Below are positions 16,628 to 24,622 of a stretch of 64,000 bases of DNA, piece by piece. Positions within the stretch are counted from its first letter, which is position 1. Every line of letters starts with the position of its first letter. Where the stretch lies: the NCBI GenBank assembly GCA_035342095.1, contig DAOQWL010000005.1, positions 57,686 through 121,685 of the forward strand, in the 5' to 3' direction. The position numbers were made by a program, and so were the translations under genes. This DNA is from PLanc-01 sp035342095 (GTDB lineage Bacteria; Planctomycetota; Phycisphaerae; Sedimentisphaerales; Anaerobacaceae). The notes beneath the pieces were generated by a model. It made no database searches. It was not told the DNA's origin and saw only the letters and a list, made by a program, of their open reading frames with translations.

Positions 16628-17818
16628 TCAGCCATCGGAACGGGGCTTCAACGCCACCTCGTGTACGACCTGGCCATCGGCCTTCTTGACGGTCACACCG
16701 AGCCGGCGGTCCGAGACATCGACCTGGACGACCGTGTCGGGTGCATTGATGAGGATCGGATAGCGGTTGGCCGACTCGTTCGGGTCGATCCAGGCGAGAC
16801 GGTGCGTGTGGCCGCAGAGGACCAGATCGATCGAGGCCTCGTTCAAGATGGGCGACCAGAGCGTGTGGACCTGAGAAGCCCCGTAGGCCCTTGGATTCGT
16901 GGACGGCGGCATATGTACCAGGACTACCCGATACCGGGCCGTCCGAAACGACTCGTCCTGGACAGCGAGCCGGAGCCACTGCGTCTGCTGGGCCCGGTAG
17001 GCATCGAAGTCCACCAGACCGGAGTACTCTTTGTTGGAATCGGACTTGTCCTCGCCGGAGTCCAGGATGAGAAACGCGACAGGGCCGTGCCGGAAGGCAT
17101 GATAGTGCCGTCCGTTGGGCGTCGGGAAGAAATCGAGAAGGCCCCTGGCCAGGGCGCCGCGGGTCTCGTGGTTGCCTCGGACGTAGACCATCGGAGCAGT
17201 CCGTGCGAAACGCCGGACGCAGAGGTCCAGGAACCCGTCAAACGGCTGATTCTCACGAGTCCAGTGATCGATCATGTCTCCATTGAGAAACACCATGTCC
17301 TGCCTGTCGAGCGGGACCTGGTTCAGCAGGGAATCGAGCCTGGCAGCGTTCTCATGGATGTCGTTGACAACGCAGAAGGAGAAGCCGGCCTTCTGCGGGT
17401 TCCACGTCTGCACGTGATAGGGTCCTTCCGCGATCGTGTCGCCGTAGACGACCTCATACGGATCGAACTTCACGATCTCCCTGGATACGACGCGGTATCT
17501 GTACCTGCCCCCCGGCTTCAGGCCGATCAGGGGGATTCTGTGAAACCGGGTGTTCGCGTCGACCAGGCCGTGATGGCTGGCGAAAGCGACTTTCGTCTCA
17601 TTGCCGTCACAGGGGGCGTCCGCCGGCGCATATTCGACCCGGGAAACGCAATTCTTGTTCGTGAACCAGACCACGGCGGCCGACGATTCCGTGATCGCCT
17701 GAAGGTAGGGTCCGTGGATGATGTCCAGCTTGTCTGTATCCTGCGCAAAGGCGTATGGCGACCCCACGATGCAGATGACAACGAACACAGCCGGAAACAC
17801 CCAACGCACACTTGCCAT
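16628..17818 (-). CDS. Secreted metallophosphoesterase, purple-acid-phosphatase-like
   Basis: 396 residues from ATG 17818, with GGGAGG 5 bases upstream. A signal peptide ends near SPYAFA (residue 26). Residues 30-130 are an FN3-like N-terminal domain (AVVWFTNKNCVSRVEYAP, GLKPGGRYRYRVVSREIVKF), as in purple acid phosphatases. The calcineurin-like core follows with its metal ligands in order: VVNDIHEN (variant of D-x-H), FLNGDMIDH (G-D), YVRGNHETRG (G-N-H), VLVHMPPS and CGHTHRLAW (G-H-x-H). It should be a periplasmic phosphomonoesterase or phosphodiesterase with two metals. The substrate is unknown. Confidence 0.88.
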   Translation of the reverse strand: MASVRWVFPAVFVVICIVGSPYAFAQDTDKLDIIHGPYLQAITESSAAVVWFTNKNCVSRVEYAPADAPCDGNETKVAFASHHGLVDANTRFHRIPLIGLKPGGRYRYRVVSREIVKFDPYEVVYGDTIAEGPYHVQTWNPQKAGFSFCVVNDIHENAARLDSLLNQVPLDRQDMVFLNGDMIDHWTRENQPFDGFLDLCVRRFARTAPMVYVRGNHETRGALARGLLDFFPTPNGRHYHAFRHGPVAFLILDSGEDKSDSNKEYSGLVDFDAYRAQQTQWLRLAVQDESFRTARYRVVLVHMPPSTNPRAYGASQVHTLWSPILNEASIDLVLCGHTHRLAWIDPNESANRYPILINAPDTVVQVDVSDRRLGVTVKKADGQVVHEVALKPRSDG

Positions 17819-17862
17819 GTGACCTCCCAAATACAGAGACACCTTCGACTTCGTGGTCTGCT

Positions 17863-17891
17863 ATTGTACGTGTTGAAGGACGCTGTGGAAA
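17863..17891 (-). promoter_or_regulatory. Sigma70 promoter of the phosphoesterase gene
   Basis: Minus strand TTTCCA (17891-17886), a 17-bp spacer and TACAAT (17868-17863), about 45 bp before the ATG at 17818. Confidence 0.45.
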
Positions 17892-17970
17892 GCAGGATAG
17901 GTCCTGTTGGTCTGACATGTCCTATGAATCCTGTTCCGCGCCGACAAACTCGCCTCCCCCAGCATGGGTG

Positions 17971-17979
17971 TGGTATAAT
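17971..17979 (+). promoter_or_regulatory. Extended -10 promoter of the AmmeMemoRadiSam operon
   Basis: TGGTATAAT (17971-17979) is a perfect extended -10 element; no -35 box is evident. Transcription would begin near 17986, leaving a leader of about 52 nt to the GTG at 18038. It lies in the gap between the divergent phosphoesterase and radical SAM genes. Confidence 0.55.
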
Positions 17980-18037
17980 GGCGTTCCATTGAGATCGCGG
18001 CAGTCCGAGCCGTCCGTGGTGAAATCGGGAGCCAAAC

Positions 18038-19012
18038 GTGAAGGTTCAATGCGAGCTATGTCCGAAGCGGTGCATCATCGGGCCGGGCCAGAGCGGCGAG
18101 TGCCGGGTCCGCGTCAATCTCGACGGCACGCTCCGCAGCGTCGTGTACGGTTTCCCCTGCTCGCTGACCGCGGACGACCCGGTCGAGAAGAAACCGGTCT
18201 TTCATTTCCTGCCGGGCACGAAGATCCTCTCGCTGGCCACCGTCGGCTGCAACCTCCACTGCAAGAACTGCCAGAACTGGGAGATTTCGCAGGCCAACCC
18301 GGAGGAGAGCCGGGCGTATGCGTGCCCGCCCGAGAAAGTGGTGGCCCTGACCCGACAGTACAACCGCCCCTCCATCGCCTACACGTACACCGAGCCCATC
18401 GTCTACTATGAGTACACGTACGACACCGCCAAACTCGCGAAGGAGGCGGGCCTGCGAAACGTCCTCGTGACCGCCGGGTATGTGAACGAGGGGCCCTGGC
18501 GAGAGCTGCTCCGGCACATCGACGCAGTCAGGATCGATCTGAAGTCGATGTCTGAAGCATTCTATCGCGACGTCTGTTCCGCGACGCTCAAGCCGGTCCA
18601 GAGCGCCATGGTGGTCGCCAAGTCGATGGGCGTACACGTCGAAGTGATCAATCTGGTCATCCCGACGCTGAACGACAAGCCCGAGGACCTGCGATCCCTG
18701 TCTCAGTGGGTCCGGGACAACGTGGGCAGGGAGACCCCCCTGCACTTCAGCGGGTTCTATCCGACGTACCAGATGCGTCACCTGCCTCCGACCTCGTTGC
18801 AGAGCCTCGAATCGGCACGGGACATCGCAATGAGCGAGGGCATGGAGTATGTCTACATCGGCAATCGCCAGACTGAAAAGGGCGAGAACACCTACTGCCC
18901 TGCGTGCCAGAAGCTCCTGATCCAGCGAGTCGGCTTCACGGTCCTGCAGAACCGATTGAAGGACGGGCGCTGCCCCGATTGTGGGAGGGAAATCAGCGGA
19001 GTATGGAAATGA
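18038..19012 (+). CDS. amrS: AmmeMemoRadiSam system radical SAM enzyme
   Basis: 324 residues, start GTG 18038 with GGGAG 6 bases upstream. The radical SAM cluster is CNLHCKNC (Cys71, Cys75, Cys78), in LATVGCNLHCKNCQNWEISQ. An N-terminal CELCPKRCIIGPGQSGECRV motif and a C-terminal zinc-ribbon-like pair (CPACQKLL and CPDCGREI) are typical of this branch, which resembles pyruvate-formate-lyase-activating enzymes. The TYTEPIVYYEYTYDTAKLAK segment and HFSGFYPTYQMRHLPPT are also standard for it. It generates a 5'-deoxyadenosyl radical; the substrate of the system is unknown to me. It heads the operon, and the next gene overlaps its last 10 bases. Confidence 0.9.
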   Translation: MKVQCELCPKRCIIGPGQSGECRVRVNLDGTLRSVVYGFPCSLTADDPVEKKPVFHFLPGTKILSLATVGCNLHCKNCQNWEISQANPEESRAYACPPEKVVALTRQYNRPSIAYTYTEPIVYYEYTYDTAKLAKEAGLRNVLVTAGYVNEGPWRELLRHIDAVRIDLKSMSEAFYRDVCSATLKPVQSAMVVAKSMGVHVEVINLVIPTLNDKPEDLRSLSQWVRDNVGRETPLHFSGFYPTYQMRHLPPTSLQSLESARDIAMSEGMEYVYIGNRQTEKGENTYCPACQKLLIQRVGFTVLQNRLKDGRCPDCGREISGVWK

Positions 19013-19191
19013 CGCGACGAAAGTTCCTCTATCACATCGGTATCGCGGCCTCGGCAATCAGCGGGTGCCTGGGCTGGATGAGCCGCAGGGTCCTGCCCCG
19101 CCGGATCGTCCGGGCGGATCGGTCCGAGGGCTACCCCGGCGTCATCATGCCCATGGGCGACATCCGAATGCAGTCCAAATGGAGCGGTTGA
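19003..19191 (+). CDS. 62-residue twin-arginine-signal protein
   Basis: The start overlaps the radical SAM gene by 10 bp. The protein is little more than a Tat signal: MEMTRRKFLYHIGIAASAIS contains the RRKFL twin-arginine motif and a hydrophobic core. A basic stretch follows (SRRVLPRRIVRADRS), then a short conserved-looking end (YPGVIMPMGDIRMQSKWSG). It ends one base before the next ATG. It could be a cofactor-binding peptide, a small redox subunit or a maturation substrate of the neighbouring radical SAM enzyme. I do not recognise it. The tight spacing on both sides argues that it is a real gene. Confidence 0.65.
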   Translation: MEMTRRKFLYHIGIAASAISGCLGWMSRRVLPRRIVRADRSEGYPGVIMPMGDIRMQSKWSG

Positions 19192-19192
19192 G

Positions 19193-20755
19193 ATGAACGC
19201 AAGATTGAGAAAGACAGGCGCCCCGATCCTGCTGGCATGTTGTCTGATCGTCGCAGCGGCAGGGATCGGCCGACACGCCGTGAACAGATCTCCCGTAACG
19301 CCCTTGGCGGCTGCGGACACGAAGGTCGTCCTGAAGTCCTCGATAGCCGGGAGTTGGTACAGCAGCGACGCGAACGAGCTTCGCTCGCAGATCGCAGGCT
19401 ACATGGCGAAGGCTCAGGTCGAGCCGAAGCAGGACATCATTGCGCTGGTGCTCCCGCACGCCGGCTATGCCTATTCCGGCCCGACCGCCGCCTATGGAAT
19501 CAAGTCGCTGGGCCGAAACTATAGACGGGTCGTGGTGATCGGGCCGACGCATCGCCTGCCGATGGAGGACATGCTCAGCGTGCCGCACGCGACGCACTGC
19601 GAGACGCCTCTGGGACAGATCCCGCTGGACGTCGAGCTCATCGGGAAGCTGCTGGAGTATCCGCTCTTCCAGAGCGTCCCAGCGGCCCACCAGCAGGAGC
19701 ACAGCGTCGAGATCGAGATCCCCCTGCTCCAGTCCAAGCTGACCGACTTCCAGCTCGTCCCTATCGTCGCGGGACAGTGCTCCTATGAAGCGGTCGCAGA
19801 GGCTGGCAAGATCCTCGCGAGCTTGATCGACGCCGACACGCTCGTCGTCGCCAGCTCGGACTTCACGCACTATGGGCCGCAGTATCAGTACGTGCCCTTC
19901 AAGGAGAACATCCCCCAGAACATCAAGAAGCTCGACATGGGTGCGTTCGACTTCATCGGCAGGCTCGACGCCAGGGGTCTGCTGAACTACCGCAACCAAG
20001 CCCATGCCACGATCTGCGGCTGCGTGCCCGTCGCTGTGCTGCTGGAGATGTTGGGCAAGGACACGAAGGTCGAGCTGCTTCGGTACACAACCTCCGGCGA
20101 GGCATTGGGCGACTACACAAACTCCGTCAGTTACCTGGCGGTCGCCTTTCACGGCGTCTGGACCGTCGTCCCTGCGCCGCCGACGCAGGCTCAGCAATCC
20201 CCGCTGACCGCGGAGGACAAGAAACTGCTCCTGAACCTGGCTCGCCGGACCATCCGATACGCCCTGGACAACCGGAAGGTCCCCGAGCCGTCGGATCTGG
20301 ACTTCACGCCAACGGAGTCGATGAAACCACCCAGGGGGGCCTTTGTCACGCTCAAGAAGAACGGGCAGTTGCGCGGCTGCATCGGCGACATCTTCCCCCA
20401 GCGACCCCTGTACAAGGCGGTGATCGGCAATGCGATCTACGCCGCCTTCGGGGACCGGCGATTCGAGCAACTCCAGAGCAACGAGTACGACCAGATCAAG
20501 ATCGAGATCTCCGCGCTCACCCCGCCAACGTCGGTTGCGTCGGCCCAGGACATCCGCATCGGCATCGACGGCATGGTCCTGAAGAAGAACGGACGTTCCG
20601 CGGTCTTCCTTCCGCAGGTCGCGTCGGAACAAGGCTGGGACCTGGCGACGACGCTCCAGCACCTGTCCGTGAAGGCCGGCCTGCCCGCGGACGCCTGGAA
20701 ACAGGGCGCGACGTTCCAGGTCTTCCAGGCGGACGTATTCGGTGAGGAGCCATGA
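19193..20755 (+). CDS. Membrane-anchored Memo-AMMECR1 fusion (AmmeMemoRadiSam proteins B and A)
   Basis: 520 residues. An N-terminal hydrophobic stretch (residues 9-26, GAPILLACCLIVAAAG) looks like a signal peptide or anchor. Residues 45-325 are a Memo domain. The metal ligands known from human Memo1 (His49, His81, Cys244) correspond to His89 in LPHAGYAYSG, His120 in IGPTHRLPM and a cysteine in TICGCVPV (275 or 277), with QQEHSVEIE between them. Residues 335-520 are an AMMECR1 domain with its signature LRGCIG (393-398). Memo is structurally related to extradiol dioxygenases. The ATG follows the small Tat gene directly, and the last bases overlap the next gene (ATGA). It probably acts outside the cytoplasm, which is unusual for both families. 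Confidence 0.9.
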   Translation: MNARLRKTGAPILLACCLIVAAAGIGRHAVNRSPVTPLAAADTKVVLKSSIAGSWYSSDANELRSQIAGYMAKAQVEPKQDIIALVLPHAGYAYSGPTAAYGIKSLGRNYRRVVVIGPTHRLPMEDMLSVPHATHCETPLGQIPLDVELIGKLLEYPLFQSVPAAHQQEHSVEIEIPLLQSKLTDFQLVPIVAGQCSYEAVAEAGKILASLIDADTLVVASSDFTHYGPQYQYVPFKENIPQNIKKLDMGAFDFIGRLDARGLLNYRNQAHATICGCVPVAVLLEMLGKDTKVELLRYTTSGEALGDYTNSVSYLAVAFHGVWTVVPAPPTQAQQSPLTAEDKKLLLNLARRTIRYALDNRKVPEPSDLDFTPTESMKPPRGAFVTLKKNGQLRGCIGDIFPQRPLYKAVIGNAIYAAFGDRRFEQLQSNEYDQIKIEISALTPPTSVASAQDIRIGIDGMVLKKNGRSAVFLPQVASEQGWDLATTLQHLSVKAGLPADAWKQGATFQVFQADVFGEEP

Positions 20756-23700
20756 GACTCGCCTGCGGCATGATGATCGCCGCCTACGGCCTGGTCGCGA
20801 TCGCGGCGCAGACCCTGCTGTTCCGCGAGTTCATCACCTCGTTCGAGGGCAACGACATCAGCGTGGGCGTCTTCTTCGGCTCGTGGTTCCTCTGGGTGGG
20901 CCTCGGCGCGGCCATGGTCCGACGGTGGGCTCGCTTTGCCGAGGCCCTGCTGCGACACATCGAGCTGCTGTTCCTCCTGTACATCCCGGCGTTTGCCGCC
21001 CAATTCCTGTTGACCGTGCAGATTCGCGAACTGGCGGGCATCGCGTCCTACGCGATGGTCTCCATCCAGACGATGGTCCTGTGGTCGATGGCGGTCAATG
21101 CGCCGGTGAGCCTGGTCACCGGGCTGTTCTTTCCCGTCGCCTGCCGATGGATCGAGCAGACAACCACACTGCCCGTCTCGCGAGTCTATGTCCTCGAAGC
21201 CTTGGGCAGCTTCGCAGGAGGTCTGACAGTCACCGCCCTGCTCGCCTGCCACGTATCGATGATGCGGATATCGCTTCTGCTGGCTCTCGTCCTGGCGGTT
21301 CCCGTCGTCATCGTGTGCCTGTTTTCGCTCCGCGGGAGCCGCTGGGTCGCGATGATTGTCTCGCTGGCGATCGCGGCTTGCGTATCGGCAGTCCTGCTGA
21401 CGGGATACGACGAAGTCGCCACGCGCCGAGTGCAGCAGGCCAAATGGAGCAGGCTGTTGCCCAGCGAGGCCTTCCAAGGGGCGTTTCTCACCGCGCAGGC
21501 CGAGTACCTCTACGGCCAATACGCCGGCCAGTGGATCGCCATGCGGGAAGGCAGCGTCTGTGAAACGCTGCCCGACGAGGAACAGGCAGGCCGGATCGCG
21601 GCAACCATCCTCTGCCAGAATCCCAAGGCAAGACGGATCCTGGTCATCGGATCGGGTCCGGCCCTGTGCAATCGGCTCCTCATGCTGCCGCAAATCGAGC
21701 GACTGACCTGGGCTCATCCGGATGCAGAGTATGCCGACCGGCTGCTGGAGATCCTCCCGAGCGAGTCCGCGGTCCGAGACAGCCGGTTCCATCCGGTCCA
21801 AAGCGAAATCCGCAGCTACCTGGCGGATGCGATGGACCGCTTCGACCTCGTCGTGGTGAACCTCCCTGACGCAACCGCTTCCACACTCAACCGCTATCAC
21901 ACCGTCGAGTTCTACGAACGCCTGAAGGCCTCGCTCCGCGCGGACGGCGTGGTCGCCGTGAGCATCGCCGGCGGGGAAAACGTCCTGGGAACCGAGTTGG
22001 CAAGCCTGGGCGCCTCCGCGAGGGCGACGCTGGCGACAGTCTTCTCGAACAGGGTCCTGGCGCCGGGCGACCAGACATGGCTGATCGCATCGGACTCCCA
22101 GGACCTCACCGACGACCCTGCGACCGCCCGGGACCGCTTCGCCGCGATGGAAGGCTCGCAACGTATCTTCCCCCCTGCCGGCCTGCTGTCCATCTATCTC
22201 CCCGACCAGATCGCCCAGGCGACGAACGCCTACGACAAGGCCGGTCTGCCGATGGAGTTGCTGGTCAACCGGGACTCGCGTCCGCTGGCGCACCTCTACG
22301 GCCTGCTGCTGGCGGCCCGGCAATCGGGCGCCTCGGTGACGCGATTCGTCAGACTGCTGATGCTGGCGGGCTGGCTGCCCTTCCTCGTGCCGGTGTTCGT
22401 CTTCATCGTGCTGCGAATGCTCGCGATGGCGGACCGAGGGCCCGACATGAGACCATCGAGCTTCGACAGCACCTTCCTGGTCTTCTCCACCGGCTGGGTC
22501 GCCATCGCGATGGTCCTTCTGCTGATGTACCTGTACGAGACGCACTTCGGCTCGCTCTACCTGCACGTCGGTCTGATCTCGTCGCTGTTCATGGCCGGCC
22601 TGACAGCGGGCAGCCTGTTCGCCAGTCGGCTCCTGGCTCGACAGCCGGGACGTCGGTCCGTACGCACTCTGCTCGTCACCCTTCTCCTCGCTCACGCCAT
22701 TGTGCTGGCGGCCCTTGCGTTCAGTTCATTCGGGTCCTGGGCCGGCAATGGGGAGTCTCTCTTTCGATCCGGGCACACGGTCTTCGCGATGGCGTTCGCC
22801 CTGGCGGGTCTGTGTTGCGGCGGATACTGGCCAATCGCAGCGACACAACTCGCCGGCGAGGCTCTCCATCCCGGCCAGGCAGGCAGTCGGCTCGAAACCG
22901 CCGATCACCTGGGCGCCTGCCTCGGCGGTCTGGCAACGAGCCTTCTGATGGTCCCGGTACTCGGAACTCGGACTTCGCTGCTGGTCCTCATCGGCCTGCT
23001 GCTGGCCAACCTGCCCGCCGCAGTCGCAGGCGTATGGCGCCCAGCGACCGCAGACACACCCGTCAGGGGTGCGGGAATCAGACGAGTTGGCTATACACTG
23101 CTCGGCCTGTCCGCCTGCGTCGTCCTGGGATCGAATATCCTGGCCCGCGTGAGCAGTGGGATGGAGCCCGCGCTGCCGGAATACGCCATCGCCGCATTGG
23201 CGGGCCAGCAGCAGACGCAACACGCATCGGTAACCCTTGCAGACAGCGGCAGGAAGGCAGAGTACGTCACGATCCTCGATGCCAACGAGAAGCCGGTCGG
23301 CTACCTGTTCAGCTCTGTGGACTTCGCCCCCGAGGTCCGCGGCTTCGGCGGCAGGCTCAACGTTGTCGCCCGCGCCGATGTCACAGGCAAGCTGGCGGAC
23401 CTGCTGATCGTACGATCCAACGAGACCCCATCCTATGTCGAAATCCTCCGCGGCTGGCTCGACTCTCTCAAGGGAAAGGAGCTGTTCGGGTCCACTCCCC
23501 TCGCCGGTGTGAACGCGGTCGCAGGGGCAACAGTCAGTTCCGATGCGGTCCTCGCTGCGCTGCGAACGTCGGCGCAGCAATTCGCGGCGGAGGTTCTCCA
23601 GACCGACGTCGGCCCAAGTGCAGGCAAATCGAGAATCGCGACGGACGCGACGGCACTGTACCTGATCGCGATCACACTCCTGGCCTTTGTCGCAATCCAC

Positions 23701-24606
23701 GCAGGCGGCGCCCGCAGCCGAGCCGTGGTGCTCGTCCTGACCTTCGTTCTGGGCGGTCTCGTACTGAACGTCCAGTACTCGACGGAACAGATCGTCACCG
23801 TGCTTTCGTGGAACACCCCTGCGGCCGGTCTCGCAGGCGCGTTCCTGTTGGCCGTGGGCGTGCCGATTCTCGTGCTGCTGTTTGGGAACCTCTATTGCGG
23901 CTATCTGTGTCCCTTCGGGGCAGCCCAGGAACTGCTGGGTTATGTGCTGCCGCGCCGGCTTCGACCGACGCCGGAGAGGAGTGAAATGCGGGTCGCCCGC
24001 TTCATCAAGTGCGTCGTGCTCACGATCCTCCTCGTCGGGTTCTTCATCGCGAGAGACCGCCGGACTCTGGCGGGCGACCCGCTGACCTCGATCTTCGCTC
24101 TGCGGTCGGCCAAATCGTACTGGCCCAGGTGGTTGCCGATGGTTGCAGGGGCCGCCTTGGCGGGGTCCTTGTTCTACACGCGGTTCTGGTGCCGCTACCT
24201 GTGTCCTGCGGGCGCGTTCCTGTCCCTGCTCAACCGCGTTCGCCTCCTGCGACGATGGGTCCCGCCGAAAGGGTTCGGCAACTGCGAGTTCGGCCTGACC
24301 GCCACGGACCACCTCGACTGCATCTACTGCGACCGCTGCCGTCGCGCGGGCACGCCGGTCTCAGCGAGCACTCCGCGTTTGTCGGCCGGGCTGCTCGTTC
24401 TCGCGACCGCCCTTCTTGGCGTCTTCGTCGCGGGGCTTTCCGTCAGCCAGTTGCGCCTCGCCGTGCCTCAGATTCTGCAGGAGTCCGCCACAGCGGTCGG
24501 CGCCGCCGGCCAGCCTCGCGATCTGGACGCTCAGCGAGTGCGGACCCTGATCGAGCAGGGACGATTGTCGAATCGCCAGGCCGAGCACTACAAGCGGATG
24601 GAATGA
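20752..24606 (+). CDS. Large membrane fusion: spermidine-synthase-like, FMN-binding (RnfG/NqrC-like) and NosR/NapH-like iron-sulfur domains
   Basis: 1,284 residues, start overlapping the preceding stop by 4 bp (ATGA). Residues 1-225 hold about seven membrane helices as in fused MFS/spermidine-synthase proteins. Residues 280-430 are a Rossmann domain with ILVIGSGPALCNRLL in place of the usual GGGDG, so catalysis may be lost. Residues 525-800 are a second helix bundle. Residues 830-965 resemble FMN-binding domains, with AGVNAVAGATVSSDAVLAAL near 915 (S/A-G-A-T, the site of covalent flavin). Residues 975-1235 are membrane helices with CGYLCPFGA and CRYLCPAGA, the paired C-x3-CP motifs of NosR/NapH, plus CIYCDRC. 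It looks like an electron-transfer module across the membrane. Confidence 0.85.
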   Translation: MRLACGMMIAAYGLVAIAAQTLLFREFITSFEGNDISVGVFFGSWFLWVGLGAAMVRRWARFAEALLRHIELLFLLYIPAFAAQFLLTVQIRELAGIASYAMVSIQTMVLWSMAVNAPVSLVTGLFFPVACRWIEQTTTLPVSRVYVLEALGSFAGGLTVTALLACHVSMMRISLLLALVLAVPVVIVCLFSLRGSRWVAMIVSLAIAACVSAVLLTGYDEVATRRVQQAKWSRLLPSEAFQGAFLTAQAEYLYGQYAGQWIAMREGSVCETLPDEEQAGRIAATILCQNPKARRILVIGSGPALCNRLLMLPQIERLTWAHPDAEYADRLLEILPSESAVRDSRFHPVQSEIRSYLADAMDRFDLVVVNLPDATASTLNRYHTVEFYERLKASLRADGVVAVSIAGGENVLGTELASLGASARATLATVFSNRVLAPGDQTWLIASDSQDLTDDPATARDRFAAMEGSQRIFPPAGLLSIYLPDQIAQATNAYDKAGLPMELLVNRDSRPLAHLYGLLLAARQSGASVTRFVRLLMLAGWLPFLVPVFVFIVLRMLAMADRGPDMRPSSFDSTFLVFSTGWVAIAMVLLLMYLYETHFGSLYLHVGLISSLFMAGLTAGSLFASRLLARQPGRRSVRTLLVTLLLAHAIVLAALAFSSFGSWAGNGESLFRSGHTVFAMAFALAGLCCGGYWPIAATQLAGEALHPGQAGSRLETADHLGACLGGLATSLLMVPVLGTRTSLLVLIGLLLANLPAAVAGVWRPATADTPVRGAGIRRVGYTLLGLSACVVLGSNILARVSSGMEPALPEYAIAALAGQQQTQHASVTLADSGRKAEYVTILDANEKPVGYLFSSVDFAPEVRGFGGRLNVVARADVTGKLADLLIVRSNETPSYVEILRGWLDSLKGKELFGSTPLAGVNAVAGATVSSDAVLAALRTSAQQFAAEVLQTDVGPSAGKSRIATDATALYLIAITLLAFVAIHAGGARSRAVVLVLTFVLGGLVLNVQYSTEQIVTVLSWNTPAAGLAGAFLLAVGVPILVLLFGNLYCGYLCPFGAAQELLGYVLPRRLRPTPERSEMRVARFIKCVVLTILLVGFFIARDRRTLAGDPLTSIFALRSAKSYWPRWLPMVAGAALAGSLFYTRFWCRYLCPAGAFLSLLNRVRLLRRWVPPKGFGNCEFGLTATDHLDCIYCDRCRRAGTPVSASTPRLSAGLLVLATALLGVFVAGLSVSQLRLAVPQILQESATAVGAAGQPRDLDAQRVRTLIEQGRLSNRQAEHYKRME

Positions 24607-24610
24607 TCGG

Positions 24611-24616
24611 TATAAT
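24611..24616 (+). promoter_or_regulatory. -10 element giving a possibly leaderless polX transcript
   Basis: A perfect TATAAT (24611-24616) ends 6 bp before the polX ATG at 24623, and no Shine-Dalgarno precedes that ATG. Transcription would start at or next to the A of the start codon. No good -35 box is seen. Confidence 0.4.
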
Positions 24617-24622
24617 CACAGC

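Noticed and set aside
17060..17280. Possible frameshift in the phosphoesterase gene
   Set aside because: The minus-strand frame is continuous with all metal-ligand motifs in order.
20437..22695. Minus-strand ORFs of 752 and 528 codons (the second at 22726-24312)
   Set aside because: Both lie antisense to the 1,284-residue membrane fusion, have charge-rich low-complexity composition and no domain.
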